Positions 12,125 through 23,178 are shown, counted from the first letter of the stretch. The stretch is 64,000 nt of DNA from Epithemia pelagica (GCA_946965045.2 OX337232.1:1364001-1428000); one strand, 5' to 3'. Notes: generated by a model from the letters alone, not told the origin. Numbers and translations are program-made.

Positions 12125-12964
12125 ATGGCGGAAGGCAACGATGAGAACAATAATTACTACCTCACGTCTTGTTGCAATGAGCCTCAAGTGGCCTTTCTTT
12201 ACATGTATTTGATCTACTTCATTTCGGTGCTCCTCATCGGCGACTTGACTTTGGCCAAACCAATGCGACTCTTGGCCACTTCGGTCCATGAACTCTCCCA
12301 CGCCTTGGCCTGCTGGATGACGGGAGGTCGGGTGCACAAACTAGAAGTCTACGAGAATGAGGGCGGTGTGACGCATTACACCGGTGGATGGCGATGCGTT
12401 GTGACGCAAGCGGGGTACCTCGGTGAAGCGTCCTGGGGCATGATCCTGGTCGTGTTGAGTGGCGGTCGCAAAACAGCGACGGCAGCCGGTGGAGCCCTGG
12501 TGACCATTTTGGTGTGTGGGCTTTGTTATTCTCCCAATCGAGTATTGGTGATTCTCAATACCACCTATACCATTCTGATTCTCGGTGTCATTGCGACTGA
12601 ATGGTTCTGGTTCTCGCCCATTCTCCAATACGTTATTTTGTTGTTTGGTGTCTTTTTGGGAGTGTTTGCCATTTCTGATATTTTCAATCATTTAATTTTG
12701 CGCAATCGAGAGGGAAGTGATGCATATGCCCTCTACGAAGAATCAGGGCGTTGTTGTCCTCCCCGATGTATCGGGGTATGGTGGCTCTTGCTGGCCGTTG
12801 CCATGCAACTGATTGGCATGTATTTGGCACTCATTCTAATGAGTGATGAGTGCAATGATAAGGGATGGATCGAATGTATCTTTCACTCACGTCTCGACCT
12901 TCATTTTGAAGAGTTTGACTGGTGGCCCGATAACTGGGACTTTCAATGGGATGATGGACCATGA
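12125..12964 (+). CDS. Peptidase M50B-like membrane protein
   Basis: A single-exon 279-residue multi-pass membrane protein. A first hydrophobic helix (FLYMYLIYFISVLLIGDLTL) is followed by the zinc-protease motif in VHELSHALACWMTGG (HExxH), a glycine-rich segment (GVTHYTGGW, TQAGYLG) and four or five further helices. This order is that of the M50B-like peptidase family found in fungi, plants and algae. Activity of that group is not well established, so intramembrane proteolysis is an inference. The ATG at 12125 lies in an ACC-ATG-G context; an upstream open frame to 11945 also exists. The C-terminus is acidic and tryptophan-rich. Confidence 0.82.
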   Translation: MAEGNDENNNYYLTSCCNEPQVAFLYMYLIYFISVLLIGDLTLAKPMRLLATSVHELSHALACWMTGGRVHKLEVYENEGGVTHYTGGWRCVVTQAGYLGEASWGMILVVLSGGRKTATAAGGALVTILVCGLCYSPNRVLVILNTTYTILILGVIATEWFWFSPILQYVILLFGVFLGVFAISDIFNHLILRNREGSDAYALYEESGRCCPPRCIGVWWLLLAVAMQLIGMYLALILMSDECNDKGWIECIFHSRLDLHFEEFDWWPDNWDFQWDDGP

Positions 12965-13117
12965 TTCACGTTTTGCTATTCTTACCGAAGCTACACACAT
13001 GATTGTGGAACGGGAGACGACTCTTTGGAGAATGCATAGGGGCTCTGGCTGCCTCATCAGCTTCACAAACAACACACATCCCCAGCAGTGCAAACGAATG
13101 GGCACGCAGGTTCATCT

Positions 13118-13963
13118 TTATCGTTTCTTCAACTTCTTTGAGCGCGTACGGCTCGAAGGCCCACCTTTGTCTTGAATGCGTTTCTGGCCGGCAAATTGTT
13201 TCCCTTCAATCTCAGTTGAAGACGATGTATCCCCGGTCTTGTTGGGTGATAAGGGCCCTGAAATCACATTGGCTGGTCGTTTCTGATCATCCTCTTCCGA
13301 CCAAAATGAGGATGCTGCAGATCTTGCGGATTGAGCGCTGAAATGACTATTGCTTTTGCTTATCGATCTCTCCAACACAATGCCTTCAAGGTTCGCATAA
13401 ATTGGCTGGCATACCGGGTTTTCTTCCGCTGCAGGAGCAATGGCTTTGTGTTGATCAGCGGAAAGCGGAAATTCTGGCACAGAGGGAGAAACTTCATCAA
13501 CAGTCTGGTCAATTCCAAGCATCTTGTTGAATCCTGGAAACTTGGCAAAGAACTCTAGATGTGAGCGGAAGTCCTTTCTCTTCAAATCTTGTTCGTAGGT
13601 TTTGCAATCGTTTCGAAACCATTCCAAACATTCCTGTATTTTTCCGTGCTTTCTTAATGGAGCTCCGGCAGCTTTCAGGAGAAAAAGGATAACTATTTCA
13701 ATATATCTGTGCTCTTCGATAGCTTTGTTAACCCTACCCACGGTGACAACATCAGTTGATTTCAGGAAATCATAGGCGCGTCTCAATGTACGTTTATACA
13801 ATCGCCGCTGTTTTCTCCTTGCCGTGCGAAGAACTGAACTACGATTGGAACGCACTTCTTCTTCACGACAATCCACAACTTCTTCCCAAATGTTCCCATC
13901 ACAAAAGACCTTGCGTGTTTTGCTGAATGAGACTGTCATAATGAAAACAAACAACGGTCTCAT
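13118..13963 (-). CDS. Hypothetical basic protein
   Basis: An unrecognised 281-residue intronless frame. Residues about 40-160 are charged and helical in composition, with an Arg/Lys cluster (RTARRKQRRLYKRTLRRAYDF) then aromatic-rich segments (HLEFFAKFPGFNKMLG). The C-terminal third is Ser/Pro-rich and ends in a basic stretch (SRTRSKKLKKR) that could be a nuclear localisation signal. A second ATG at 13939 (MTVSFS) removes a short hydrophobic start and may be the real one. Its 3' end faces the M50B-like gene at 154 bp. No family assigned. Confidence 0.6.
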   Translation of the reverse strand: MRPLFVFIMTVSFSKTRKVFCDGNIWEEVVDCREEEVRSNRSSVLRTARRKQRRLYKRTLRRAYDFLKSTDVVTVGRVNKAIEEHRYIEIVILFLLKAAGAPLRKHGKIQECLEWFRNDCKTYEQDLKRKDFRSHLEFFAKFPGFNKMLGIDQTVDEVSPSVPEFPLSADQHKAIAPAAEENPVCQPIYANLEGIVLERSISKSNSHFSAQSARSAASSFWSEEDDQKRPANVISGPLSPNKTGDTSSSTEIEGKQFAGQKRIQDKGGPSSRTRSKKLKKR

Positions 13964-14217
13964 GAACTTGTCTCGTTGCTAGAGCTGTCATAATGTAAGA
14001 GTCGGTGCTGCTCAGATTTTTCTGTAAAAAAGAGTGAGAGTGGGGCACCGTGTATACAAGGTTAAAAGCATTTTGCGCTAGCTTTCGAGTCATGTACCTC
14101 ACTTTCACTTCGATCATTTGCCAAGTGTCCCAGAATGATCAGTTGTGAAACAAAGTGCATTAGAGAAATATAGACAACAAACCAATATTGATTTATACAT
14201 GGTGCTTTCTTTCCAGC

Positions 14218-16464
14218 TTATATCTCTACTTCTTCCAAGTCGTCGTGCTCTTCCACCAGGCCATCGAAGGGAGTCGAATGAATAGATGACTCAGATGAAG
14301 AAGAAGCTGTTGAAGATCCCTGGTCACTTCCGTCTTTACTCTCCTCGTCATCATTGTCTGAAGCGTTTGCTAGGTAATCGTTCCAACTCTGTGTACTGAT
14401 CGAATCCGTCCGAAGAATACCTTCCGCTACTGGCCGACTAATGTCTCTTCTGGCCGATGAGGAAGCCTTTAGACAGACACTTGAGACTGTAGCACTATCG
14501 GCCTGAGTCTTGGTCCTTGCCATCATCTCAGTTTGTGGAACTGACCTCCTAGTCTGGATCAACTCGTCATTGAGACTGTCCACATCGTTGAGACTATCCA
14601 CATCATTAAGACTATCCTCTGCATCCTCCTTATCAATGTCCTTGCCCTCTTCATCATCTTCCTCTTCTTCTAGACTTTGAATCGTCGTCACGGAGTACAT
14701 GAGAGAATGGTCCACTTCCGCAAAATCATATTCGTCATACAGCATGGCACGATCCGGATCGGAGCTCCAGCTTTGAGCAAAACGATTGGACGATGACTGT
14801 CGTTTCGGAGAATCAATGGCTGTGGCGGCAGCAGTTGTCGTAGTAGTTGGTTTTGTGCCCGTGGCTGTCCGTGAATGGGACGACGAAACCAAGGATAGCT
14901 TTACGCCAATCGGTTCTTTGTCCTCTTCCTCATGAACGTACTGCTCGACATATACGGTTGTATCGGCCACGGCCGCACGAAAGGATGCCGGTTTGGAGTG
15001 AAAGTAGCAACCGGAAGGACCATCTGTGCGATCCACCTTGTTATCGTCATTCTCTTCCAGGCTTCCAATCGTAGGGATTTTTGACGAAGGCCACTGCGGA
15101 CAAGAACCGTGAAACGATGACGGTTCTGCGACGTTCACACCATCACCATCTCCGCCGCTTGTCTTCTTTGTCTGCTGTGGTGCCTCATTTGATGGACTCG
15201 CCGTCCAAACTTCGGAGAACCAAGGCTTGAGCAAGCAAAAGTAATAATGAAGGGGGGACACAACAACTCGTGTGAAGGACCCACAATCCTCTATACTGGC
15301 AAAGGAAGAGGAAGGTGACGATGCAGCCGAAGACAAATAGCTTTTGGTAGGAGATGAGAAGTAACTTCGATTGGTTGTCATTGTTGCGGACGCGGAGAGA
15401 ATGCTGGTTCTGTTCGTCGTTGTCGTTGTCATGGTAGGTGTACTAGCGTTCCACCATTGTGTCCCGGCCAAGGGAAGAGGCATGTTTGCGCGTTGGTCTT
15501 CGACTGGTACAAAGGTGGTTGCTGGTTGACATTGTAGGCTTGCATCATAGTGTGCTCCTCCTTCCGTTCGACCCAAAGGACGACAGACGGGACATACTTT
15601 CGAAGTACAATGTTGTACATCCACTCTGGAGGAAAGGTCGTTTCTTCCAAGCGGAGAACTTTTGTCTATATTCGTAGGTGAGGTGACGGTCACTCGTGGC
15701 TCGTACAACAAACTTTCTTCCTCCTCTTCCTCTTTCATGAGGCAAGGAACTCTGTCCAGCGTTCGTTCGAGATTCCGAGCTTCTAATTCTTCGAAATCAT
15801 CCTTGTTCCATGCACGCAATAAGGGTAAGGTATCCACTTCATTATCGTTTGTGTGGTCCAGGAGAGACGAGGAAAACACTGGAAACGGAATTTCCGTTGC
15901 GGACAAAGTCGCCCCATCGCCATAGGGACAAAACGAAACCTTCTCTTCGCCATTCTTCCAATCGGACTTTTGTGCGCTTCCTGAAAATGCGGAGACTTGT
16001 ACGCGTTCGGGATTGTTTGCAACATCCACCCTTGGTTTTCCATCCTGACCTGTCCAAGAATTGCCCACGGCATTTTCCATGGGATCTGTTGCCCATGTAA
16101 GGTCATGAGAGGTAAGCGATTGACCGGAGTAGAGAAAATTGGAAGAGGATGGACTGACATGTGTGTGTGGTGATTCCATGTGTTGCAGCCTGCTGCCAAT
16201 CATTGTGGATCCGTACATCGGATCATCAATTGCTTCCACTTCTTTGGGACTTGTAGGTTTGGTATGTGGCATGTCTTTGGCGTAGGCTCGGGTTTTGAGC
16301 AATGGCCGTCGCAACATTCCTCCCTTGATTCCTTTCCCAGTAGTAGAGGAGGATGTGGCCTGTCGCGTCGCCACCAACGAGGATGTGAACACGGGCGCTA
16401 CAGGATCATCGTCTTCTTCTCCATCATCCACCAAGGGAACGTGTCGTCGAGTTGAAGACCGCAT
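14218..16464 (-). CDS. Hypothetical serine-rich low-complexity protein
   Basis: An uninterrupted 748-residue frame. The first ATG is at 16464; the frame is open further upstream but without another ATG. It is rich in Ser, Thr, Asp and Glu, with poly-Thr and poly-Ser runs, a perfect short tandem repeat (SLNDVD twice, then SLNDEL; about 14565-14615) and acidic runs (EEEEDDEEGKD). One less biased segment near residue 415 (VVSPLHYYFCLLKPWFSEVW) may be ordered. No domain recognised; probably largely disordered. Its upstream region diverges from the large polyamine-type gene. Confidence 0.6.
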   Translation of the reverse strand: MRSSTRRHVPLVDDGEEDDDPVAPVFTSSLVATRQATSSSTTGKGIKGGMLRRPLLKTRAYAKDMPHTKPTSPKEVEAIDDPMYGSTMIGSRLQHMESPHTHVSPSSSNFLYSGQSLTSHDLTWATDPMENAVGNSWTGQDGKPRVDVANNPERVQVSAFSGSAQKSDWKNGEEKVSFCPYGDGATLSATEIPFPVFSSSLLDHTNDNEVDTLPLLRAWNKDDFEELEARNLERTLDRVPCLMKEEEEEESLLYEPRVTVTSPTNIDKSSPLGRNDLSSRVDVQHCTSKVCPVCRPLGRTEGGAHYDASLQCQPATTFVPVEDQRANMPLPLAGTQWWNASTPTMTTTTTNRTSILSASATMTTNRSYFSSPTKSYLSSAASSPSSSFASIEDCGSFTRVVVSPLHYYFCLLKPWFSEVWTASPSNEAPQQTKKTSGGDGDGVNVAEPSSFHGSCPQWPSSKIPTIGSLEENDDNKVDRTDGPSGCYFHSKPASFRAAVADTTVYVEQYVHEEEDKEPIGVKLSLVSSSHSRTATGTKPTTTTTAAATAIDSPKRQSSSNRFAQSWSSDPDRAMLYDEYDFAEVDHSLMYSVTTIQSLEEEEDDEEGKDIDKEDAEDSLNDVDSLNDVDSLNDELIQTRRSVPQTEMMARTKTQADSATVSSVCLKASSSARRDISRPVAEGILRTDSISTQSWNDYLANASDNDDEESKDGSDQGSSTASSSSESSIHSTPFDGLVEEHDDLEEVEI

Positions 16465-17427
16465 GGCAGAGTATTGCACTTCGTTCCAGGGTGGGTCGAC
16501 GGTGCTTTTTGCCTTACCAATGAAACCAAAGCCGCCCCATCGGAGACGCTGCAGCAGTCTTGAAAGGATTGCAACCGTCTACACCGACAAGTCCCAGATA
16601 CGAAACAGTGTCGATACTCCAGAATCGGGAGTGGAGGTGCATTAAAGATGTCCCATCAGGAGTACCATTCTCTCCACAGTCTCCTGTGCAGAGAAGAATC
16701 CTGTACTCCCACCAGTTTTGCTTCCATTCCTTCGAGTGGAACCACATACATTGTGTGTTGGAGCAAACGAAGAGCGGATCAACGCATGCGGCGGAGTCGA
16801 ACGCCGCGAGACGCGGTCGAGGAAGTCGCCGTCACATTGAAAATGGAAGCATTTCGCCATTGGAGTGAATCGAAGCGCGAGAACCCTTGATTGGTGTCTT
16901 TGGGATCTGGAAGGAGTTCGATCCATGCCATCCGGTGATCCAAAAGGACAACAACAGGAAGTCTGTTTTCATCCATTAACAACCATTTCCGCAAATCATC
17001 ACATATACGGATGGACAGTACAAGTCCGTATTCATTACTCGTTTAGTTCATTCACTACCACAAACAAGAAGAGCCAAGGGTGTCGATACCATGATCATCG
17101 TGTCAAGGTGTTGCTCTTCAAATCTGAAAGAGTGATGCGGATGGTTGCCGATGTGCTCCCATACCCAATTCCCATGACATTTTCGTGAGCATTGGTGTTT
17201 TTCACTGCGCGCCGTCTGGCGCTCTTGTCCTTAAGTACACATGTACGCATATGTATGGGCTTATCAATCGATCCGTTGGTTTTGGTCTTGGTGCGCACCT
17301 GAAAATTGAGAGGTGCGCGTCGAGAAACTGCCCTCCACAAAATACACTTATGCGGTGCGTCGCGGTTCTCTCAACTCTCTCATCCTACAACGTTGGTCAT
17401 TCACATTGAGGCGAACAAGCAACAACA
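16465..17427. other. Intergenic region between divergent genes
   Basis: This 963-bp region separates the serine-rich minus gene from the SET/aminopropyltransferase plus gene and should contain both promoters. Small open frames here lack any recognisable domain. No repeat or RNA gene seen. Confidence 0.45.
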
Positions 17428-20400
17428 ATGAAAACGACGAATCGCAATTCGTTGTTCACGTTGGCACTCTCTTGGTGTCACATTCTATTATGGATACGTG
17501 GTCTTCCGAACGGAAATGCCAAGGAGGAGGATCATTCGGTCATTGCCTGGTTGAAAGACCAACCCGGTGGGTTCTTCCAAAGTTCCAAGATGGAATATCG
17601 CCATGGAGGCATTTATGCAACTGACTTCATTTCCAAGGGCGAGTTACTGGTCGTAGTTCCCACCAATGCCTTGTTTCATGGTGGCACAGTCGGCTTGGAG
17701 GATGGCACTGGCAGCAGCAACAACGAAAGCACTATTGACATGGATCGATATTACCAAAACAGTCCTCCCAATTGCAAAACAGCATGGCTTCTCGCACAAG
17801 AATATCAAAAAGTCAAGACAACCAAGACTCGCTCAAATACAGGGGACAATGCTGCGTCACACAACAAAAACAGCGACACGAGTCGTTCCAGTTTGTTTGG
17901 TCCCTACGTCCACTTTCTCATGCAAGAATTTGATCATGAATTCTTGCCATTGAATTGGTCTCCCCAAGCCATTGAGTTGATACAAAATGTTATAGTCGGA
18001 AAACGATTGGAACCTCAAGACTTTGGTCGTTTCCTGGAGGAAGAAGAGTATCAGAAAGAGGAGGATAAGAACCGTCCTCCTCCCGTGGGTTTGCTGTACC
18101 AACAACATTGTCCACAAGTATTGCATCGTCATAGAAGGAAACGAATGGAAGAACACAAGAAATCCATCAACAACGGCAACAAGGAAATGGTTGACGGAGA
18201 CGAGAACTATGAATTGTCCGAGGCATTTTTGAAAGATTTGGATGCGGCCTTTCGAATCGTCATTGCTCGAGGCTGGGGGGATGTTCTGGTGCCCGTTCAT
18301 GACATGTTCAATCATCGAAACAGTGGTGTGGGAACCAATCGGACCGGTTGCCACAACGATTGGCACAATGTCGATCGAGCACTCAGTCCAGAGTCTAGCG
18401 ATCGTGCCGAGGTGGACGAAGAACATCGCATAATTGCATTGCGAGACATTCGTCCCGGCGAACAGTTGCACAACTCGTACAGTCAATGCCACGATGTCAC
18501 ATGCCCCCTCTCCCTTCGAAATGTCTATTTGACACCTCAAATATTTCATGACTATGGTTTTGTGGAGCAATATCCCCAACGATGGAGCTTTGAGATTCCT
18601 GACGAGCCTTTTGTGGATGAAAGACCGCAAGTTGTTTTTGAATTGGATCAAATCAATGACAATCCGAATTCCTTGAAGTTATCCTGGTTAAGAGGTACAA
18701 CAAGGATTCCCACTGGACCGCGGCAACGTAATGTCTTATTCAGTCATTGGCAACGCTTAGAACAATTGTATCCTATTGTCAAGGATAGAACCGAAGAAAT
18801 GCTGGCAATGTTACCATCCTCTGCTTCCACCTCTCAACACGCTCAAACGCAACACGAAGTAAAGACAATTTGGGAGTATTACCGGGCCCTCACGACTGCA
18901 TTTCGGTACGCCGTATTGGCTGCAAATCATGCAGCGTCCATGGACAACAGCACCAACAAGAAGGACAAGTATTCGTACTACGTGGAGGACAACGAAGAAG
19001 AAACGAAACTGGAATCGCTCTTGACCTCCCTTCGCGCATCTTTGGACGACCACTGTCGTGCTTCAAGTCAAGGGATGGCCTCGGACGATTCATTGTCTGC
19101 AAGCTGTCAAGCGTCGTCCAAGTCGATGGATAATACGATCAACAGTCTTACTCAAGATGACGCCTCTCCGTCGACAGCAACTCCTCTTGTTCAAGGCAGC
19201 CGAGACACACAAGCCGTGGACAAAGAGGACACTAGCATGTCTGCATCACAATTGCGCACTGAAGAGTCGGCAGATGGTCTAGAACGACAATCTTCTTTGT
19301 TTGAACGGTCCTATGATCCTTTGGATGATCGTCAGGATACGTTGGACTATCAATTCCTCATGACTGACACGAATTGCAACTGGGAAGGGTATGATTGGGC
19401 ACCCACCAAGACGTCCGACTACTCCAGTAGTCGCATGTCTCGGATGCAGTTTGATCATCATTACAATCCAGAGCTACACAAATGGAATTCTTGCTTACAA
19501 ATCAATGAATGGTTACAATCGTGTACCTCCTTTCGTCCCCATTATCACGAGATTGTGGTCCACTATCCAGCCCTCTACGTGCAAGATCTTCGTCGCGTCT
19601 TGTTCCTTGGCGGTGGTGACATCATGATTCTTCACGAGATACTCAAATATCCAAATTTAGAATTAGTCTTGGGCATGGAATTGGATCCTCAAGTCCTTCG
19701 TTCCTCTTTCCGCAACACAGGTATTCAACCCAAGTTTGAGCATCCTGCCGTCCATTGGGCCTTTGGTGATGCCACCAAATCCTTGCTCATGATTCCCAAG
19801 TCCTGGTACGGAACATTTGATTTGGTCGTGGTTGATTTACAAAACTTTGTCTTTGATACAATCTTGGTCACACCAGAAATGACGATTATGGACTTTGTCG
19901 CACAAATGGTTTCACCGAATGGTGTCATTGCCCGCAATGATGACTTTGTCCGACGGAGAGGGAATATGAAGTACGCCAAGTACGTTGTCGAAGTCGAATT
20001 GCATGACGTCCCACGATTATGCAAACAGTCTTTGACCATGGCTAGTAACGGCATCGATTTTCTGCAAACGACTGTTCCCACCAAAAACTCCACCAAGACC
20101 GACGACTTTCTATTCTTTGATCCCGTTAATCGACACACCTCAAAGTCATGGACCAACTACCGGAATCACCATTCCGAAGTAGATTTACATGAACCGGTCA
20201 CACAGTCATCCGAACAGTCAAGCGTGAGGACAACCGAGCAATCTTCTCCGAACGGCATTTTGTTTACATTAGAAGTGGAAAATGCCACTGTTCCGTTGGG
20301 TATTTCCACCTTGGTACAAGCTAAAATTCGCCACGCACTGCTGAACCTCAGAATTTCATTGGAAATGACTGAGGATTCGTGGGGGCCGCTTGTTCGGGTG

Positions 20401-22740
20401 AACAGATTCCGAAAACAAAGTGGGGATTCTGCGCTTGTCATTGTCTTGCCAGAGGCCGGTTATGTTACGGCTCGTTTGTTTCCGAAACACAACTATTGCG
20501 CGTATGATATCCTGCTTTGGAATCATTTCGAAGACCAGTACAAAACATTGCATACACTGGTCGAAGCCGTTGGAGGACAATGGGCGAAGAATTCCATTTC
20601 AACATCCTTCTATAGTTCTGTTGCGATCGCTCCGTATGGCATCAAAGCCATTGAGGACAAACTGTCTACAACTGGTGAGAACCCAAACCCAGCAAGCCCT
20701 CCAACAGCAAATCTGCTGGAAGAAGATTGGCAGTCAAATGTACTGGTGGAAATGACCGAACGGCTAGGGCGTCCACGGTCTAGAGTTACGGATTTGTCCG
20801 TCTGGGTCGTCATGTGTGGCAAGACGACGGAACCCTGTCACAGTTTCGAAGCTTTGCGCATTGCGGCCGAAGAAAGTGGTAGACCTACGCACGTGGTTCC
20901 TTTATGGGCATGTACGGATTTGTCGCCGGCGGAGAAGCCGGAGTTCGAACGAAATAACTCCTCAAAGCGAGAAGAGCTTGATTTGGAAATTATGGCCACA
21001 TGTGAACTTCACACTCGCAAGTTTCTTACAGCCGCTACCACAATTGAAGTGAATACGAATAATGTGATCGTCGAAGAAAATCCGAGCGATCACAATACTC
21101 GCCATCCGAAGATCACCGCGGTTGTGATTGACGAGGAAACTCCCAGAGGAATGGGACAAGTACTTCATAAGATTCTTAACAACACTCGGACGCGCCATCA
21201 GCTTTGTGGCACAGAGTTTGTTATTATTGAACGGATAACCGACTCGTCCTCCACCGAGTCAACGGATAACGATTCGTCTACTTCGTCGTGGGCTTCTGTG
21301 TTATTGGAACGTGTACGAACCGAAATGATTCAATTCAATCCAGTGTTTCACACGGAAGCCCTTTTCACACCTGACGGCAGTGTGGACATGGAATCTCGAA
21401 TGACCCTGGGAATCTTGTCATCAGGAAACAAAGAGTTTTACGGTGACCTGTCAACTGCCCTTTCGCATATTCGACGCAACAGTTCGCTCACGACGGAGGT
21501 GTTGGATAGTAAAGCTGGTGTTGCTCGTTACTTGCCAGATTTTACCTTGTCAACGGAAGTGACTACCAGTGACTTCGATACGACAGATGCCAAGGTTCAA
21601 TGGAACAGCCAATTGCCGATTGGCCACCAATCTTTGTACCAGTTTGAAATCCAAATGCCACTACCCCCCTTGGCTGTCAATGACTACGTTCTCTGCAATG
21701 ACATTGAACATGTTTGGTATGGACTGTGGTACAATGGAAAAGTCACAGCTGTGAATACGGATGGAACCTATTCGGTTGTCTATGGAATGAATCGTAAGAG
21801 AGTCCTCCCCCGTCGAATGATCCGAAAGCTTCAACTTGACCCGACCACCGAGTACAAGTTTGCTGATCGCATCTTACTGCACAAACAAAATTTTGGTGTG
21901 CACGATGATGTCTGGTTCCAGGCATCTGTGACTGAAAAGATAAAAGATGGAGAATCACGGCAAGACGGGGACGACGTGAAGTACAAGGTTCAGATCTTGT
22001 CGGATGAACATGGGGAGCAAATTGCTTCCCCATCGGATATGATCTATCAAATGGAACAGCCCGACGCGAATGCTCATTCAGAGATAACACTGGATAAACT
22101 TGACACACTAATGCGGGAAACTATCATTCCCAGCGCCTTTGCGGCCCGAAACGATGCATACGGAGTCAATGCCAAGCTAAGACGACTTGAACACTTGATC
22201 GAGAACGGAAACATTTCCGACACACTCGATAAACTTGACAGTAACGACGACATGGATCACGGGACTGACGATGGTCACCTGCATCATCTATTGAAGAATT
22301 ATCATGTTACAAAGGTTGGGGATGGGTATATTCTGTCGTATTTGTGGTCCCCCGTGGAAAGTTTGATCGTTGTCTGGGATGGACGGACAAGATTGGATGT
22401 CAATCTCTTTTCAACTCATGGTAAACCAGAAGATGACTTTCGGAAAAGACTGGAGCGATCGTTTTTAGAGACCTTCGACTTTTTGACCACGACGATGCTG
22501 CATGAGCAACCTCGTGGGATTGGTCGTATTGTAAACACGGATCAAGAAAAGGAATCGTTCTGGTTTGGACAATTGGAGGAGTACCGTGACTTTGTATTAA
22601 AAGAAACGGAAAAGAACAACGGCATTGTACCCCATGTAGCCTCATTGAAGTTCCCCTTCGGTCGAAGCCTCGAGGTGGAAGGAGCACGGCAAAAGACGGT
22701 GAAACAACAACGTGCAAGCGCGTTTATGGAACGCTTGTAG
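17428..22740 (+). CDS. SET / aminopropyltransferase-like / AdoMetDC-like / Tudor-like multidomain protein
   Basis: A single-exon 1770-residue protein whose parts suggest polyamine chemistry. It opens with a signal-peptide-like stretch (residues 9-28), then a SET domain of the Rubisco-LSMT class (about 40-400; GIYATDFISKGELL, VPVHDMFNHRN, YSQCHD). Residues about 630-850 resemble a spermidine-synthase fold: YQFLMTDTNCNW, then the binding loop LFLGGGDIMILHE and acidic ends MELDPQV and DLVVVDLQNF. Residues about 940-1060 resemble bacterial-type S-adenosylmethionine decarboxylase (ALVIVLPEAGYVTARLFP). Two Tudor-like segments lie near 1418-1545 (WYNGKVTAVNTDGTYSVVYG). The rest is not recognised. 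In diatoms, fusions of decarboxylase and aminopropyltransferase domains have been linked to long-chain polyamines used in silica formation; a role here is inferred. Catalytic residues were not verified by alignment. Confidence 0.75.
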   Translation: MKTTNRNSLFTLALSWCHILLWIRGLPNGNAKEEDHSVIAWLKDQPGGFFQSSKMEYRHGGIYATDFISKGELLVVVPTNALFHGGTVGLEDGTGSSNNESTIDMDRYYQNSPPNCKTAWLLAQEYQKVKTTKTRSNTGDNAASHNKNSDTSRSSLFGPYVHFLMQEFDHEFLPLNWSPQAIELIQNVIVGKRLEPQDFGRFLEEEEYQKEEDKNRPPPVGLLYQQHCPQVLHRHRRKRMEEHKKSINNGNKEMVDGDENYELSEAFLKDLDAAFRIVIARGWGDVLVPVHDMFNHRNSGVGTNRTGCHNDWHNVDRALSPESSDRAEVDEEHRIIALRDIRPGEQLHNSYSQCHDVTCPLSLRNVYLTPQIFHDYGFVEQYPQRWSFEIPDEPFVDERPQVVFELDQINDNPNSLKLSWLRGTTRIPTGPRQRNVLFSHWQRLEQLYPIVKDRTEEMLAMLPSSASTSQHAQTQHEVKTIWEYYRALTTAFRYAVLAANHAASMDNSTNKKDKYSYYVEDNEEETKLESLLTSLRASLDDHCRASSQGMASDDSLSASCQASSKSMDNTINSLTQDDASPSTATPLVQGSRDTQAVDKEDTSMSASQLRTEESADGLERQSSLFERSYDPLDDRQDTLDYQFLMTDTNCNWEGYDWAPTKTSDYSSSRMSRMQFDHHYNPELHKWNSCLQINEWLQSCTSFRPHYHEIVVHYPALYVQDLRRVLFLGGGDIMILHEILKYPNLELVLGMELDPQVLRSSFRNTGIQPKFEHPAVHWAFGDATKSLLMIPKSWYGTFDLVVVDLQNFVFDTILVTPEMTIMDFVAQMVSPNGVIARNDDFVRRRGNMKYAKYVVEVELHDVPRLCKQSLTMASNGIDFLQTTVPTKNSTKTDDFLFFDPVNRHTSKSWTNYRNHHSEVDLHEPVTQSSEQSSVRTTEQSSPNGILFTLEVENATVPLGISTLVQAKIRHALLNLRISLEMTEDSWGPLVRVNRFRKQSGDSALVIVLPEAGYVTARLFPKHNYCAYDILLWNHFEDQYKTLHTLVEAVGGQWAKNSISTSFYSSVAIAPYGIKAIEDKLSTTGENPNPASPPTANLLEEDWQSNVLVEMTERLGRPRSRVTDLSVWVVMCGKTTEPCHSFEALRIAAEESGRPTHVVPLWACTDLSPAEKPEFERNNSSKREELDLEIMATCELHTRKFLTAATTIEVNTNNVIVEENPSDHNTRHPKITAVVIDEETPRGMGQVLHKILNNTRTRHQLCGTEFVIIERITDSSSTESTDNDSSTSSWASVLLERVRTEMIQFNPVFHTEALFTPDGSVDMESRMTLGILSSGNKEFYGDLSTALSHIRRNSSLTTEVLDSKAGVARYLPDFTLSTEVTTSDFDTTDAKVQWNSQLPIGHQSLYQFEIQMPLPPLAVNDYVLCNDIEHVWYGLWYNGKVTAVNTDGTYSVVYGMNRKRVLPRRMIRKLQLDPTTEYKFADRILLHKQNFGVHDDVWFQASVTEKIKDGESRQDGDDVKYKVQILSDEHGEQIASPSDMIYQMEQPDANAHSEITLDKLDTLMRETIIPSAFAARNDAYGVNAKLRRLEHLIENGNISDTLDKLDSNDDMDHGTDDGHLHHLLKNYHVTKVGDGYILSYLWSPVESLIVVWDGRTRLDVNLFSTHGKPEDDFRKRLERSFLETFDFLTTTMLHEQPRGIGRIVNTDQEKESFWFGQLEEYRDFVLKETEKNNGIVPHVASLKFPFGRSLEVEGARQKTVKQQRASAFMERL

Positions 22741-23178
22741 AGTCTCGGGAGATTGTGAACATGTACCTCAAATGACAATGTCGTTTGAGCACTCGTTTTT
22801 GAATTGCAGTATCGTCTATGGTCTTGGCCACAATACGGAGTCTCACCAGCGTTTGAGGAGAGGATGGTCAAGGTATTCTTACTGCACAACGCATGGCGCT
22901 TACTATACAAAACAACCTTGTCTAAAGACACGCACTAAAGCTCTTGACTTCTACTAGCTTATCCCCGCTTAGCAAAACTGTGGAACCATTTCGGTCGTGG
23001 TCTCTGTAACATGGCATGTCCGAGCTAACGTATGAGGTTGCTACATGACAAGTACATAACACTTCATAATACTCGACCATCAAGGTCACCCTCAAAGTAA
23101 CCTCCATCTCCCAAACACCAAACATAATGCTCGCCCCGACACAGCGCTAATCAACGACAAGTCTGGTCTTGTTTCAGG
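22741..23178. other. Intergenic region between convergent genes
   Basis: This 438-bp spacer contains the 3' ends of the large plus-strand gene and the DUF952 gene. Nothing else recognised. Confidence 0.5.

Noticed and set aside
17857-18651. Minus-strand 264-codon frame
   Set aside because: Antisense to the SET domain of the 1770-residue protein, with no domain of its own.
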